DNA of 64,000 bases from Clitoria ternatea. Its lineage: Eukaryota; Streptophyta; Magnoliopsida; Fabales; Fabaceae. The notes beneath the pieces are model-generated. The model searched no databases. It had not been told where the DNA came from and saw only the letters and a list, made by a program, of their open reading frames with translations. Positions 23,748 through 36,076 of the stretch are shown here, piece by piece. The stretch covers positions 80,954,001 through 81,018,000 of the forward strand of contig CM075669.1 in NCBI GenBank assembly GCA_037962975.1, written 5' to 3'. Numbering within the stretch: position 1 is the first letter of the stretch; every line of letters starts with the position of its first letter. Made by a program: the position numbers and the translations under genes.

Positions 23748-24110
23748 TTGTATTTTTATTATTTATACATATTGTATATTATATTCCATGCACCATGATT
23801 TATAGTTTTTATATTATATTCCATTCAGTATTTATTTTGTCATTCTTCATTTATTATGTCAATATTTATTGGTAATTATATTCAAATCAAAAAGCCTTAT
23901 TGTAATTATCATTAATAATTTAACCTATTTGACCATTAAATTTAATCCATTATTTTATTTTTAATAATAATTTAATATTTTAAAAAAATTATTCAAATTT
24001 AATTATAAAATTTTATCAGCCAATACAAAATACAAAATTATAATACATTTTTAAAGTTAAATTAACAAAACCAATAAATATTTAACAAATTTTTTAAAAA
24101 TTAAAAACTT
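23748..24110. other. AT-rich 3' non-coding part of CACTA 1
   Basis: No gene seen. It sits between the TNPA-like stop and the right subterminal repeats and is the likely 3' UTR. Confidence 0.5.
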
Positions 24111-24112
24111 AC

Positions 24113-24650
24113 AGTTAGCGACGGCATTCTACGGTCGCTATAAAACAGAAATAGCGACGGGCAAACGTGGTCGCTGATTGGCCACAAATAGCGACGGACA
24201 ACAGTAGTCGCTGTATGGCTACACACAGCGACAGAAGTATATAGTCGCTGGTAGGCAAACCGTAGCGACGCATTCAGTGGTCGCTACATGCCTAACCATA
24301 GCGACGGAGCCTATGGTCGTTGATAGGCAACAATTAGCGACGGAACCTGTGGTCGCTATACTACTAACCATAGCGACGGCCTGCAGAGGTTGCTAATAGT
24401 GACGGAGTGGTGAGGTCGTTGTATGGCCACAGTTAGCGACGGCTGAAGCCAGTGAAGCAGAGACCATTTTAGCGACGGTATAGTGCCGTCGATATTGTAG
24501 CGACGGTACTTCGATGGTCGCTGATATATTTTCGACGAAGGGTTTAGCGACGGGTGTCTTCCCGTCTAAAACGCCGTCGCTAAGTATTTTAGCGACCGCC
24601 TTGGCATGGTTTAGCGACCAATTGTATCCGTCGCTAACAGATGTTTTTTT
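24113..24650. repeat. Right subterminal repeats of CACTA 1
   Basis: More than fifteen copies of TAGCGACGG and GGTCGCT, spaced about 20-30 bp and alternating in orientation, run up to the terminus at 24657. They match the left-end motif, but the 155-bp higher-order unit is absent here. Confidence 0.9.
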
Positions 24651-24660
24651 AGTAGTGACT

Positions 24661-25283
24661 CAAGTGGCCAGTAACGGTTATCATAATAGCTCTTCTGTCT
24701 ATCTTGGGCGATTTTCATCTTATCACGGATCATCATAACCTGTGCATTCATTTCTTGGACCATTTCAGGTCCTAAAGTCAAAGTATCACCACTATCACTC
24801 TAACATAAAGGTGTACGGTCCTGCCATATAAAGCCTCGTAAAGCGCCATACTAATACTGCTACAAAAGTTAACAAAATACTACTATCAAAGGTAAGTATA
24901 GCTCCCAAGAGCCACCATGCTCTAACACATAAGCACGAAGAAAATCTTCTAAGCTCTGAATTGTACGCTCTGATTGGCCATTAGTCTGCAGATGATGGGC
25001 TAAACTTAGCCTCAACTCAGATCTCAACTCCTTATGCAAGCTTTCCGAAAATCTATAAGTGAAATGAGGATCACGGTCATAAATAATGCTCGAAGGCACA
25101 CCGTGTAATCTCACCACCTCTCTGATATATAACCTAGCAAGTTTCTCAAGGACCAGTTCATACTCATGGGGCAGGAAATATGCATATTTTGTCAGTCTAT
25201 CAACAATGACCCATATGGAATCATGCCCAAATTGGGTCCGAGGCAACCCGGATACAAAACCCATTATGATACTGCCCCATTTC
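24661..25283 (-). pseudogene. Chromovirus integrase core remnant
   Basis: The minus-strand frame has FVSGLPRTQFGHDSIWVIVDRL (integrase core with its first aspartate), then SIIYDRDPHFTYRF (second aspartate region), HHLQTNGQSERTIQSLED (catalytic glutamate region) and toward 24661 MKIAQDRQKSYYDNR. This is the rve core of a Ty3/Gypsy chromovirus. It is cut at its upstream end by solo LTR A at 25284 and at its downstream end by CACTA 1. Stops occur near 24868. ATTTC at 25279-25283 is the LTR A duplication. Confidence 0.9.
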
Positions 25284-25454
25284 TGTAACATCCTGTTTTT
25301 AATAATAGTCCTATTTTGTAAATTATGAAGTATGGAAGGTCTGTAAGTGATAATCAATGAATAAAACACCCAGTGGATGGTTTGTAATACTTCAAAAATT
25401 CCATTTTGGACATAATCATGGAATTTATATAAACCTTTAGAGATATTATTCTTT

Positions 25455-26650
25455 TTCCGAGTGAAATATGCCTTAGAAAGAACTGTCCGAGTGAAAAAGG
25501 GACTCTGTTCTGAGTAAAAGAGAAAAATTCCGAGTGAAGGTAGAAATTCCGAGTGAAGGTTGTGTTTTCCGAGTGGAACATGGCTGAGAGGGTTTCTTCC
25601 GAGTGGAGTCCTTGTCTCAGAGGCACTTATGAGTAAAGTGGGACTGATAGAACCACTTCTGGGTGAAAGAATCTGAGTGACTCACCTTGGAGTGACTCAC
25701 TGCCGAGTCAAATGCCTTCAAATGACTCATTTCTGAGTCAATTATCTCTGAGTGACTTGTTTCTGAGTCAAACACCTCAGAAAGACTCATTTCCGAGTCA
25801 AGTATTTTCCAATGACTCATTTCCCGAGTCAATCATTGTCAAACGTTTCATTTCTGAATGAAAGTTCACTGAGTGCCTCATTTCCGAGAGAAGTACAAAG
25901 GAAAATTCATTTCCGAGTAAAGAAATTCCGAGAGGGTTATCTCAGAATTGAGTGTAACTCTGCCGAATGAAAGATCTCCGAGTGTGACTCCGAGTGGGAT
26001 GGCACCGAGTGGGAATCTATAAAGTGTTTGCCCAGAAGTATTCTAGACTAGCTTCACTCATGAGAAAATGAAAAGGAAGTCAGTTTTTGAAATAAATTAC
26101 CGAGTGAGAAAAGACTCGGTCTGGAATGATTTAACTGAGTGAAAAACTGATTGAGATGACTCAAACTTGAGTGATGTTGTCGAGTAGACTGATTGAGAGT
26201 TGACTCGGTTTTGGAATATATTGCCGAGTGAAAAACTGAGTGAAAAATGACTCGGTTTGGAATAAATTGTGACGCGTGAAAACCGAGTAAGAGGAGTCGG
26301 TTTGGATTAATTTTGCTGAGTGGAAACCGAATGGATGAAGGGTCGGTCTTGGATCGGAAACTGAGTGATGGGATAAAGGTTCAATCACTACTGCCCAGTC
26401 TTTTCCTTTCTGACTGATTGAACAATGCTGGAACTCCGAGTGAAGGCAACTACCAAGCGAGGCTTGTGTGTCTCGCTCAAGCGAGTTGGTATTCGCTTGA
26501 GCGAAACTCCCCCTGACAGTGCAGTGTATGACACTCGCTCAAGCGAGTGAGGATTTTGCTTAAGCGAGAGGGACTCGGATTTCCTTTTCATCACACTACT
26601 GGAAGTTTCCAGTCGGTTTAGATACTGACCGAGTAGAATTTCAGTCGGCA
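25455..26650. repeat. CCGAGTGA motif array in LTR A
   Basis: Dozens of CCGAGTGA/CTGAGTCA-like motifs (GAGTGAAA, TGACTC, CCGAGT) at irregular spacing. Between 25670 and 25850 they form a looser 30-bp rhythm (...GACTCATTTC(T/C)GAGTCAA...). At 26455-26580 are near-palindromic CTCGCTCAAGCGAG units. It corresponds to the reverse of the array at 40-1780. Confidence 0.85.
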
Positions 26651-27139
26651 TACAGTGACAGAATTAAAGTTTTGACACCAATTTTGTCCTCTTATGCATA
26701 TTTTAATATATCTATTCCAATCATACACACCCTAGCATGTAGGCAGCCAGAAATGGACAATATTACAGCTCATTTCTTATCTGAACTTCCATTATTTCCA
26801 CAATCAAACACACCTAACAGCCCACTAAAATGCAATCACAGGAAAACTTGTCTCCCCCACTTGCCTTTGCATTATTAAACAAACACCACCTCTTCCGAAA
26901 TTCTTAAAAACAAAGAAGTTAGTGAATCTTCTACCTCTCAATTCCTCTTCTCCATCAAGATACAATCAAACTGAAGCTATGACAGTAAAGAGAACATTTT
27001 CCAATCAGCCAAAGATCTTCAATCCAAGTAAGAGGGGATAGGGTTGTGAATAATTATGAAATGGGTAGAATTGTATGCTGTTCTAGGATTCCAGTATTAT
27101 TTTCGTATCTTGTTGCTCAGTTTTAAAGCTGAAAACATA

Positions 27140-27835
27140 TGAATTTGATTCTGATTTCTTCATCAAAGTTGTAGATCTTTTTGTTATGTGAATTTTTAGA
27201 CCTGAACCGACTGATTTGGATGTGTATAGCATGAGTTATAGCCAAAATACTATAGCATGTCCGTTTGGAATATTTATCCTATGTTTTGTGTATATATTAG
27301 TATTCTGGGAGTTATACATGTATAATCAGTCTTTGATGTCTTCACAAAAGTTGTAGATATTTATGTTTTGGATCTATAGAAAATGGTTTCAAGTTAAACA
27401 GATGTTTGTAGCTCTAGTTATGCCTAAAATACTAAAGTATGCTCAAGCTGAAAATCTGTTAACATGAAATACGAATTTTGTTTTTAAAACTGGGAATTTT
27501 ATGGTGAGAATTAGTGATCGGTGTCTTCATGAAAGTTTTAGATATTTGTGTTATAAGTAATTTAGAACTGGTCCCATGCCAAAATTATTTTGTAGCTCCA
27601 GAAACGTTGAAAATACTAACATATGTACGTTTTGAAAACTCTCTTTGAGGTAGTTTTGTATTCTATGGATAAGTGGTGTTTCTATTTGGAATTTGAAATT
27701 ATGGTCTTCATGAAAGTTATAGATAATTCTATTGTGGAACTACAGAAAGTGGAATCACTTAAAAAGGATTTGATTTGCTCATGTTATAACTGTTTTACTA
27801 ACGTATGTTGCTGTTGGAAAATGCTGAAACTTACC
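27140..27835. repeat. Degenerate 180-bp repeat, 4 copies
   Basis: The marker (T)CTTCA(TC/TG)(A)AAAGTT(G/T)TAGAT recurs at about 27159, 27338, 27522 and 27703. In each copy it is followed some 70-90 bp later by a TAGCTC...AGTTATGCC(T/A)AAAATACTA-type segment. Copies are well diverged. Confidence 0.65.
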
Positions 27836-28264
27836 TATAATGGTTATTAGGGATGAAAATGATATTTTTCATATGAATAATGATTTATTATTGAATTATT
27901 GAGAAACTATGAATTATTATGGATGATATTGAGTGCCTTATGAATATTACACAATTTGTATATCTTGATGATGAATGATTATGAATGACTAAATATATAT
28001 ATACATGAATGCCTTGTGGATTATTAAGATATGTTGTTGAAAACAGTAAATCCATGATTCTGAAAATTATCATATGTGTTGTGTCCTTTGAGGACTTGTG
28101 ATTTTTCAAGTGATTATAGAAATATCGATATCATGGTATGTTAAATCAATTAAAGAGAATCAAAGGCATTCATGCATCATAAGCATTTGGACGCACCATG
28201 GAATTTAGGGGTTCCATGATTGCCTACCTTGGTGGGGGGTTACTCTACGATGAGTTAAAACCCT

Positions 28265-28443
28265 ATTTACACAAGAACCATGGGAGTGTAGGGATCTATG
28301 GTTGTGCAAATTCCTACTGGTATACTTATTTTCGCGAGAACCATGGGGGTGTAGGGATCCATGGTTATGCAAAATTCCTACTTATATACTTAATTTCGCG
28401 AGAGCCATGAGGGTGTAGGGATTCATAGCTATGCAAATTCCTA
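28265..28443. repeat. 61-bp tandem repeat, 3 copies
   Basis: GAGAACCATGGGGGTGTAGGG...TATGCAAATTCCTAC recurs at about 28277, 28338 and 28400. Related GTG/CATGG-rich segments occur in LTRs B (54470-54760), C (58710-58930) and, reversed, D. Confidence 0.75.
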
Positions 28444-28946
28444 CGGATGTCTCTATGAGACTTTTTACTGCAGTATTCCCACCAAACCAAATGGATCCAG
28501 CATGACATCATTTGACTAATTAAAGACTTAATAATTATAAATGAACTTGTTTGGCATATTCATCATATCATTATGTCTTGTTGATTGTGTTTGTGCAATT
28601 TTATTTATTTTATATTTATTCTATATTCTATCTCACTCTTACATTAATTTTTACAGTGCACGCTACACAAAATGACGAGTGACGCCATGAATGAAGTTTA
28701 TATGAATTATTGTTTGGACTTTGATTTTGTTTTAATTTAATAGATTGTAATAATATTATGTACTATGTACTGTAATATTTTATAACGTTTCCGCTATATA
28801 AATGTTTCAATCATTCACGTCTAGTATGCATGATAATATTCCGCATTTATCAACTTTTACGTGACTTCAAGATTTAAATTAAGAGTTTCAAAATGATTCT
28901 TTAAACGTGAAAAATTTATTCGGGAAAAATTATTATGGACGTCACA

Positions 28947-29672
28947 ATTTCCATACTAGAATCTTAAGTAGCTGAAGCAATCCAGGAGGTTACTGGTGCT
29001 CAACCTTACTCTTCTGACATATTATACAAAAAACAACAAATTCAACAATAACTTCCTTATTCTTGGCCACCAAAACTCTTTCTTTAGATCATGATACATT
29101 TTTATAGTTCTAGGGTGGATACTCAAAGAATCTTATGTGCCTTAAATAGAATCAATTGTTGAAAGTCACCCTCAATAAGTACAACAACATAATTCTCAAA
29201 CCGCTAAATACCATCACATCCTTTATTCAAATTCAACTGCCTACCCCTAGTTTGGGCATCAAGCAATCTCAATATTTTTTCATTAGACTCTTGGGCTGAA
29301 GCCAAGGACTTCAAGAATTCATTAGAGATTTTTAACATGTCAATCACCATCTGATTTGGGGCTTTCACAGTAACCCCCAGATTAATATCTCAGAAGCTTT
29401 CTAGTAACTCATGCTCTTTCCACATTAACGAAGCAACATGTATAGATTTCCTGATCAGTGCATTGGCAACAACATTCTCCTTGCTTGGATGATACTTCAA
29501 CTCAAAATCATAGTCTTTCAAATACTCCATTCACCGTCTCTATTTCATATTCAATTTTTTATCAAATAAATATTTTAGACTTTTGTGGTCATTGAATACC
29601 ACAAAATGAGAACCGTACAAGTAGTGTCACAAAATCTTCAAAACAAAAACCACACCTGCAAGCTCAAGGTTA
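28947..29672 (-). pseudogene. Chromovirus RNase H and integrase zinc-finger remnant
   Basis: The minus-strand translation has HNLELAGVVFVLK (RNase H), FVVFNDHKSLKYLFD near 29600, QRRWMEYLKDYDFE near 29530, and near 29000 the integrase zinc region end CVICQKSKVEH with QLLKILVWKW at the very edge. The RT part that should lie above 29672 is missing; LTR D begins there. Scattered stops show decay. Removing LTR A and one ATTTC joins it in frame to 25278. Confidence 0.88.
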
Positions 29673-31745
29673 TGGCACCTTTAGTTCGATAAATAATATT
29701 AATAATAACAATAATTAGATAATAAAATTTGGAATAAATTTTTCTCATTTAATACTCCATTGGGAAAAAATGCCACCATTAAAATTTTTGACTATCAACC
29801 CCAAATCTAATTAAAGACCTATCTCATATACAACGATATGAAAAGGTATGTAATTCAAGCCACACCTATTCCTTACTTTAAGAGTGTCTAGCCAAGACTC
29901 AACACCCACTTAAAAGAAATTTGATCACATAATTACTAAACATATATCTACGGAATATTTAAGTTGGCCCAAAAGCAAGAAGAGGTTTTAGGATTGGTTC
30001 TAAGAAGGCCTAGGATTATTATAAGGCATAAAAATAAAGATGTTACCTACTAATTAATTTCTCAACTCAATTCTAAGCATTAATTTATAAGGTAGTCATT
30101 GAAAAAAGATCATCTAGTCTTATTAATAGCACTAATGCCTTTTTTCCAACCAAATCCAACTTATCAAATTTCAAAGTCTTAAATCTATTATCTTAAGCTC
30201 GTTGCATATAATTGCATGTCTAGATACAAACTTGCTACAAATGCATGCAAGACTATCTCTTCACTTATTTAAAATATAGATACCACACTTCTATTTTATA
30301 TCTGAGATTTAACATAATGGTATGCCAATAGGTCACTCAATCAATCACTAGCATGCTTCATTTTACTAATACCTTTTTCATATATGTATACTGTGAACCT
30401 AGGAGCATATTATTTGAGCATCACATCTAAAAGTGTCTCACTACACATATTGTTAACAATGACATTCTAGCATATAAACTTTGACCATTTCATCATATAT
30501 TTATATCCACTCATTCAAAATTCTTACATGGAAGTAACATTAATTTGTTAAGATATCTATGTAACATCCTTTTCATTTAGTAGTCCATTCATATGTACCA
30601 ACTTTCTCTAGGCATTTTGTCAATACTATTTTCCAAACTTTTCACACTATGCACCCAAATCAGAGTACCAATAGTCATTGTCTAGGTTCTAATTCTATGT
30701 CATGTAGTATCATGTACTAATTTGTGATACAAAAAGATCAAAAGCCCATCACATAATGATCCTAGCATATCAACCAACATTTAAACTACCAAGCCATCAT
30801 CACAATCATAAGGCATTAGTTACAAGTATATGTATATAAAGTAATTACCATCTACAACCAATCAAAAGCATGCCGACCAAGGCATTCAAGCACCTTCTTC
30901 ACACCATACATCTTCATTCCAAAAAGTATCACTCTCATTAGCAATATCCTACAACACAAGAGCTTAAAAATAAACAACATGGGAGAGTAAACATACTTTC
31001 TCAATGACGAATCGATAGATAAAAATGTGATAATATACATATGCATGTACAACCAACACATTCTCCCTTTAAGGAGGTTCAATTCAACAATAAAGACATA
31101 TTATATAACAAATTTCATCAGACACACGCATATATATAGGTAATTTCAACATCTATGTCACATCATAGAATCACATCAATAATTCCTAAGCATCATCGAG
31201 GAGATAATACTAACAACAATAACATAAATAGTTAATGTCAACTAAGTTAAACTTCATCTCTAAATTCATAACCTCACTAAGTTTCCATTTCTCTTGCCTG
31301 TCTCAAGGTCATATGCCATGTTCCTATGGCTAATGCATATGCTATTCATGAAATGCACATGTAATAGATCTGATTACAGGAAATTATAGTATCATATATA
31401 TGTATACACAATCATCAAATGCTCGCAAACACGACATGCTTTTACTAGTACCAAACCGTTAATGCCCTTTTTGTAACACTTAACATTTTCTCAAAAGTGA
31501 TGGCAATATCAATCATTAAATGACACATATGTCTCAAATGTGTTACAAGCCTACCATTGGCTTCATCCACTAAGGTACTTGTAACCACACATAGTTGCTT
31601 AAAGGATTATTCCTCCGCAAGGGTTACCCTCCCACTAGGTCTGCTTTACAAGATTCCGCTAGATCTTTGTAAGCTATATTATGATATGTCATGTGCATAT
31701 CCAGATCTCAGCTTCACATAAGTCTTGCATCCTTTTTCTCATGTG

Positions 31746-31817
<72 letters not shown>

Positions 31818-31834
31818 ATATCATAGTTAGAGGC
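29673..31834 (-). mobile_element. Long LTR 'D', segment 1 (3' end side)
   Basis: AT-rich, without convincing genes. On the minus strand its end near 29673-29760 (GAGAAAAATTTATTCC ... GGTGCCA) resembles the ends of LTRs A (28890-28946) and C (60965-61042). A stretch at 31440-31640 (TACCAAACCG, GTTACAAGCC, GGGTTACCCTCCCAC) is the reverse of the cassette seen in LTRs B and C. Confidence 0.6.
31747..31813. repeat. Compound (AC)n(AT)n microsatellite
   Basis: About 18 AC units run straight into about 15 AT units, just left of CACTA 2. Confidence 0.95.
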
Positions 31835-32081
31835 CACTACAACATTTCAAGGCAACGACAACGCCAATCTCAGAAACGGGTAAAAATCTGTTCTCTTAGT
31901 ATGTAATAGGAAACAATTTTTTATTCTATTGACATAGGTATTTAAAATTTAAATTTTTTAAAGGCAATGATGAAGAACCGTTTCTGCTGTAGTTAAGGAG
32001 TACATTTAATAACCGTTGCATAAATATTGATATTAGAAACCGTTTCCTTATAATTAGACAACGAGTTTGAAAGAGTTGACA

Positions 32082-33560
32082 TAAATTCTCATTATAAAAC
32101 TAATCCTATAGATATATTACATGTTTTAATATATTTTAAAAAATAATAAAAACTGTTAACAAATCTAATTTACCAAAAAGCTAATTCCATCTTCTTTACT
32201 CAAACTTTTGTTCCCTCTTGCCTCACTCACGTTCTATTTTTTCCTTTCACAATCCCTAATCCCTCTTTCATAATCGCCCACTCCTCTTTGCAACGAGCGT
32301 GTTCTCCTCTCTGAAAGTGTGCACTGGTTCTATTTTTTTTCCTTTCACAATCCCTCACTTGCGTTCCTTTCACAATCCCTAATCCTTCTTTCAGAATCCC
32401 TCATTCCTCTCCTTAACATTCTTCTCCACAAGCGTGAATTGGTTCTCCTCTCTACAACAACATCATCTTTATTTCTTCTTCTCTTTGACTGAAAGTCCCA
32501 AAGGTAACCTCTCTAACATAAACTTGTTGTCATTAAACAGTTGCATCTCAATAGATTTTTCATTATTTCTTGTCTTTGGTATAACTAAAAATGATAACAC
32601 AACTAATTCCTAGTGAAGCAAATGCCTTGCATATCAGCTAGTAACAGGTGAGACACTGCTAGATGGTTCTGTTATGTGACTGATAGTTTGATAACATGTT
32701 TATTCTATTTGGGGTGCCTGGTGTTGTGCAGAGTGTTGGTGGTTTTTGGAGGCTAAGGAAAAATAATACTAAATTAAATGCCTGTATATTGAAAAATACA
32801 AAATAAAAATATTTATTCTAATAATTTAGGTACCATATATACACACACAATACTAATATATTTTATTATAAAAGTATATTGATATAATTTAGATATTGAT
32901 AGATACCTGTTTGAATTTTTTTATTTTCATCTAATGTTCATAATTTTATATATAAAATTTTCTTTTAGGAGAATAAAATGTACAAACAAGTTAAAATACA
33001 AATTTGATTTGATTTTTGGTTAGAAATAAATCTCTAAACTGAACAAGCTGTCATGTTGTTTAGCAGTATATGCAAGCTAGAATGATATGCGTCTGGTGTT
33101 CGTTTGTTAAAGAAATTCAGTTTAGTCGGTCTATCACACAACAATGTTCATGATGAAATGAACCATACTTATCTTTAATTTGTTTGTTGATAATGATGGA
33201 AAGTAGATAACATATTATTCCAAAATATCTAGTGGTAAACAAAATTTCCCGTTTAAAAACTAGTACTATGAATGCATTTGCTGTAAAGCCCGAAATTCTA
33301 CTTGGCTGTATTATGATATAACAACAATAGTTGTACGCCACTAGGGTGTTGTTTTGCACATCACGAGATAATTACTAAATGACAAAGGTGGTTTATGTAA
33401 AAATTTCTCTTGCTTCAAAAAATTTCTATACTTAAAAGTATTTTTGGTTATTTTATTACAAGCCACCTATCGAATTAAATCTTTTTTCATAAATTAATTG
33501 AAGTCAAATTGTGAATAATTCTAAGCAGGTGTATCGATCTAATGTTGATTTTAACAGAAG
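32082..33560. other. Non-coding interior of CACTA 2 (left)
   Basis: It holds a CT-rich leader-like zone at 32190-32510 in which TTTCACAATCCCTAATCC / TCACTCAC-type phrases recur two or three times. AT-rich sequence follows. No gene seen. Confidence 0.5.
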
Positions 33561-33566
33561 TCTCAC

Positions 33567-33904
33567 ATTAATATTTGCTTCAACCATTTTTTTCAATTTG
33601 GGCTACCTTCTCATTAGCTATGGTGGCAGTTAACTCTGCCTTTGCTATGTCCTGAACCTTTTTCAACTTCAATTCTGCTTTAGTTTCCTGCAATTGCCAT
33701 ATATACACTTTAGTTGACAAATATTATAGAGTAACTGATAAGGGGAACACCAGATACAGCGAAAAATGGGAAAACATTACTTGCACTACCAACAAAAAAC
33801 TAAATGTAAACTTTTTGTTCAAATTCTATCTTCAGTTCCTCTTCCATCTTTTCTTGAAGTGACTTGAGAGCCAGGGCTGCTTTTGCTCTCTCTCTTTTTA
33901 GCTG
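33567..33904 (-). pseudogene. MIC60: Two exons resembling mitochondrial MIC60 (mitofilin), with intron, captured by CACTA 2
   Basis: MIC60 shapes inner-membrane cristae as part of the MICOS complex. On the minus strand, exon 1 (33904-33812) encodes QLKRERAKAALALKSLQEKM and ends EFEQK before a GT donor. Exon 2 (33687-33567) starts after a CAG acceptor, reads ETKAELKLKKVQ and IANEKVAQIEK, then, after one extra A in an A-run (near 33590), MVEANIN before a GTGAGA donor. These strings match my memory of the plant MIC60 coiled coil and the start of its conserved C-terminal mitofilin region. The retained intron means DNA-level capture, not a retrocopy. The rest of the gene was not found. A different coiled-coil gene is possible. 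Confidence 0.65.
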
Positions 33905-36050
33905 CTGAAAGAATTAAAATAAAAAAGAAGAATTAGAGTTAATAATTTCATATTTTGGATTATATTAATCTGGAGAGAAATGGCCAGGAAAAGGCAAACG
34001 ACACATATCAAAGAAATCATTCAACGTGATTAATACAAGGTTCACAATTGCAAAACAAATCTGACAGGCTGAGAGTTCAAATTTGATTCTGATTATTTTA
34101 TATTACCAGTATTAAGTCAAGCTCAGAACATAATTATAGCTTCAGTTTTAATATGAACTGTTATGCTGAATCAAGAACAGATAACTATGATTGAGTAAAT
34201 GTATATATACTGAACAACAAACCCATCATCCCTTATACAGGAAAAATTTTGTTAAATTAAAGCTGTTACTGTTATTCAAAACCGAATGATTGATTTAACC
34301 ATCTATTTTTAAAAAGACTAAAATGAACAAAAGTAAAAAATTTGACACTCTTCTACCTCTAGAATTCTAGAAATTTTTATTCAAACACCCCTTTAAGTAT
34401 TATGATAAGTTAAATGATTCATAGGATGGATGAATTTGTCGGAAGAGTTGTTTTTAAATTATATTATTCCTTGTATTCTAAAGAGAAAAAAATGTTATTT
34501 CAAGCTTTATTGCAATGGATGCAAATTGTGAATTTTGAATTTAAAAAGGACATAGTATAATCAGTGTGCATATTTATAAATATTTTTTTAAAAAAATTAT
34601 GTTTATTAATGGGAATTTCTCTAGCCTTACAAGTAAGTCACCCATTTGTACAATGTAAACTACAAAGCAGAGGATGTTATCACAATAATAAAAGGAAAAA
34701 CAACTTTCATTTCTATCCTAGCTTAGCTTAAATCGGTAGTCAAGACCTCAACAAGAAGAAAATATTACCTAGTCCTAAAATATTAATCTTAATTAATTAT
34801 AAAGTGACATATATAAATAAAAAATATTATATATGTTTTCATTCTTGAAATCTTAATAATTTCTACATTTATCAAATAACAACTAAAGTGATGTGGTGAT
34901 ATGAACCACCTAACAATTACTCTTCAACTAGAAGTATTAATAAAAGTCCAACAAAATATTCTTGAAAATAATATCACTTGAATGATCATACTTAAATATA
35001 GATCCTGAACCGTAAAAAATATCCATAATAAATATGAGATTTACCAATAAACTAGATGCGGGGTTAGTATAGACACTTACGCACAATAGTAAAGTGCGGG
35101 AGGATGACTACTAGAACTATTATAGAGAACATAATTTGATAAATAAAATTTAAAATAGAAAATAACAAAAATATAGGATAATACATAATATTTTTACGAT
35201 GATCTATTCATGTTTGCTCTATGATATGTTCAAATCACATGTCTTATTATTTATTTTATTTTCTTTCTTGTTTTCAATTTTTTATTTAGAATTATAATTA
35301 CAATAAAGTATTCATACATCACAACAATATCCTTCTAATCTATTCCTTTGGTATGTATCCTACACAGGTTACTATTTTGTAGTATGTTATAGCCAAAAAG
35401 AAGAGTAAAATATATGTTCACTTACATAATCATTGTGAATCAGATACTCCTGCATGTAAGTGGGGAAACCACTCCAATTACTCGTGTGTGGGGGTCTAGA
35501 AATAGAATCATGAATAACTATAAATATTGATCAACCATAAGATATCATGAATATGTCTAGGAGCAGTAATGTACATCCCTTGCTTTAAATCTTCCTATCT
35601 TAAAAAGTCAACTTTTTTTCCTAGAATTTAATAAATTAAACTAGTAATTTAAAATGGTATACTTTATTTTTGTTTCTTTTAGTTGCATGCTTGTATTTAA
35701 TATTTAATTTTTGTCTCATAGGATTTTTTTTTCCTTTCCTCTCTTGAAGTCTTTGGTGCCACACTATCTCTAGCTTCGTAGGTAAGTCTTTTAGTTCTAC
35801 CTCCATCTCTCAGCCACTGTCTTCTTCTTTTTTACTCCATTATTACTTGGTTTGCATATTACGAATACTTGTAAGAAGGTAGAAACTTGTTTAGCTTAGT
35901 AATTTTGTAGCTAAATCTATGATACCAGTTCTGTATATTAGATGTATCAGCTAAAATAGAAACATTTCTTTGTGATTTTAATTGATGCTAGTGGTTTGCT
36001 TCATGTGGCCATTTCTAAAATATGCAACAGAGGCCTTTCAATTCATTTTT
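33905..36050. other. Non-coding interior of CACTA 2 (right)
   Basis: AT-rich sequence with no gene I can support. Further MIC60 exons would be expected on the minus strand above 33905, but none was recognised by eye. Confidence 0.4.
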
Positions 36051-36076
36051 GGTAAAGAAAAGCTTGGAAGAGTACG

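Larger units (their letters stand above)
12552..24657 (+). mobile_element. CACTA (En/Spm) DNA transposon 1, 12.1 kb
   Basis: The termini are CACAACTAAAAAAA (left) and, reversed, CACTACTAAAAAAAC (right), flanked by the 3-bp duplication ACT (12549-12551 and 24658-24660). Long subterminal arrays of TAGCGACGG/CCGTCGCTA lie at both ends. It encodes a TNPD/TNP2-like gene (18184-21937) and a TNPA-like gene (21970-23747). The 5' part (13.5-17.5 kb) is unusually long and holds a CT-rich leader, a captured hAT fragment and a minisatellite. The left end has CACAA instead of CACTA, and TNPD is frameshifted. It sits inside the chromovirus pol. Confidence 0.93.
25284..28946 (+). mobile_element. Solo LTR 'A', 3.66 kb, with perfect 5-bp target duplication
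   Basis: It starts TGTAACATCCTG and ends ...GGACGTCACA, and is flanked by ATTTC at 25279-25283 and 28947-28951. The interrupted Gypsy pol resumes in frame on the other side. There is no internal coding region, so it is a solo LTR left by LTR-LTR recombination. Inside, in order, are a CCGAGTGA array, CGCTCAAGCGAG pairs, four degenerate 180-bp units and three 61-bp units. Confidence 0.93.

Noticed and set aside
31691..31906. ORF with a run of His-Thr and Tyr-Ile
   Set aside because: It is a translation of the (AC)n(AT)n microsatellite.
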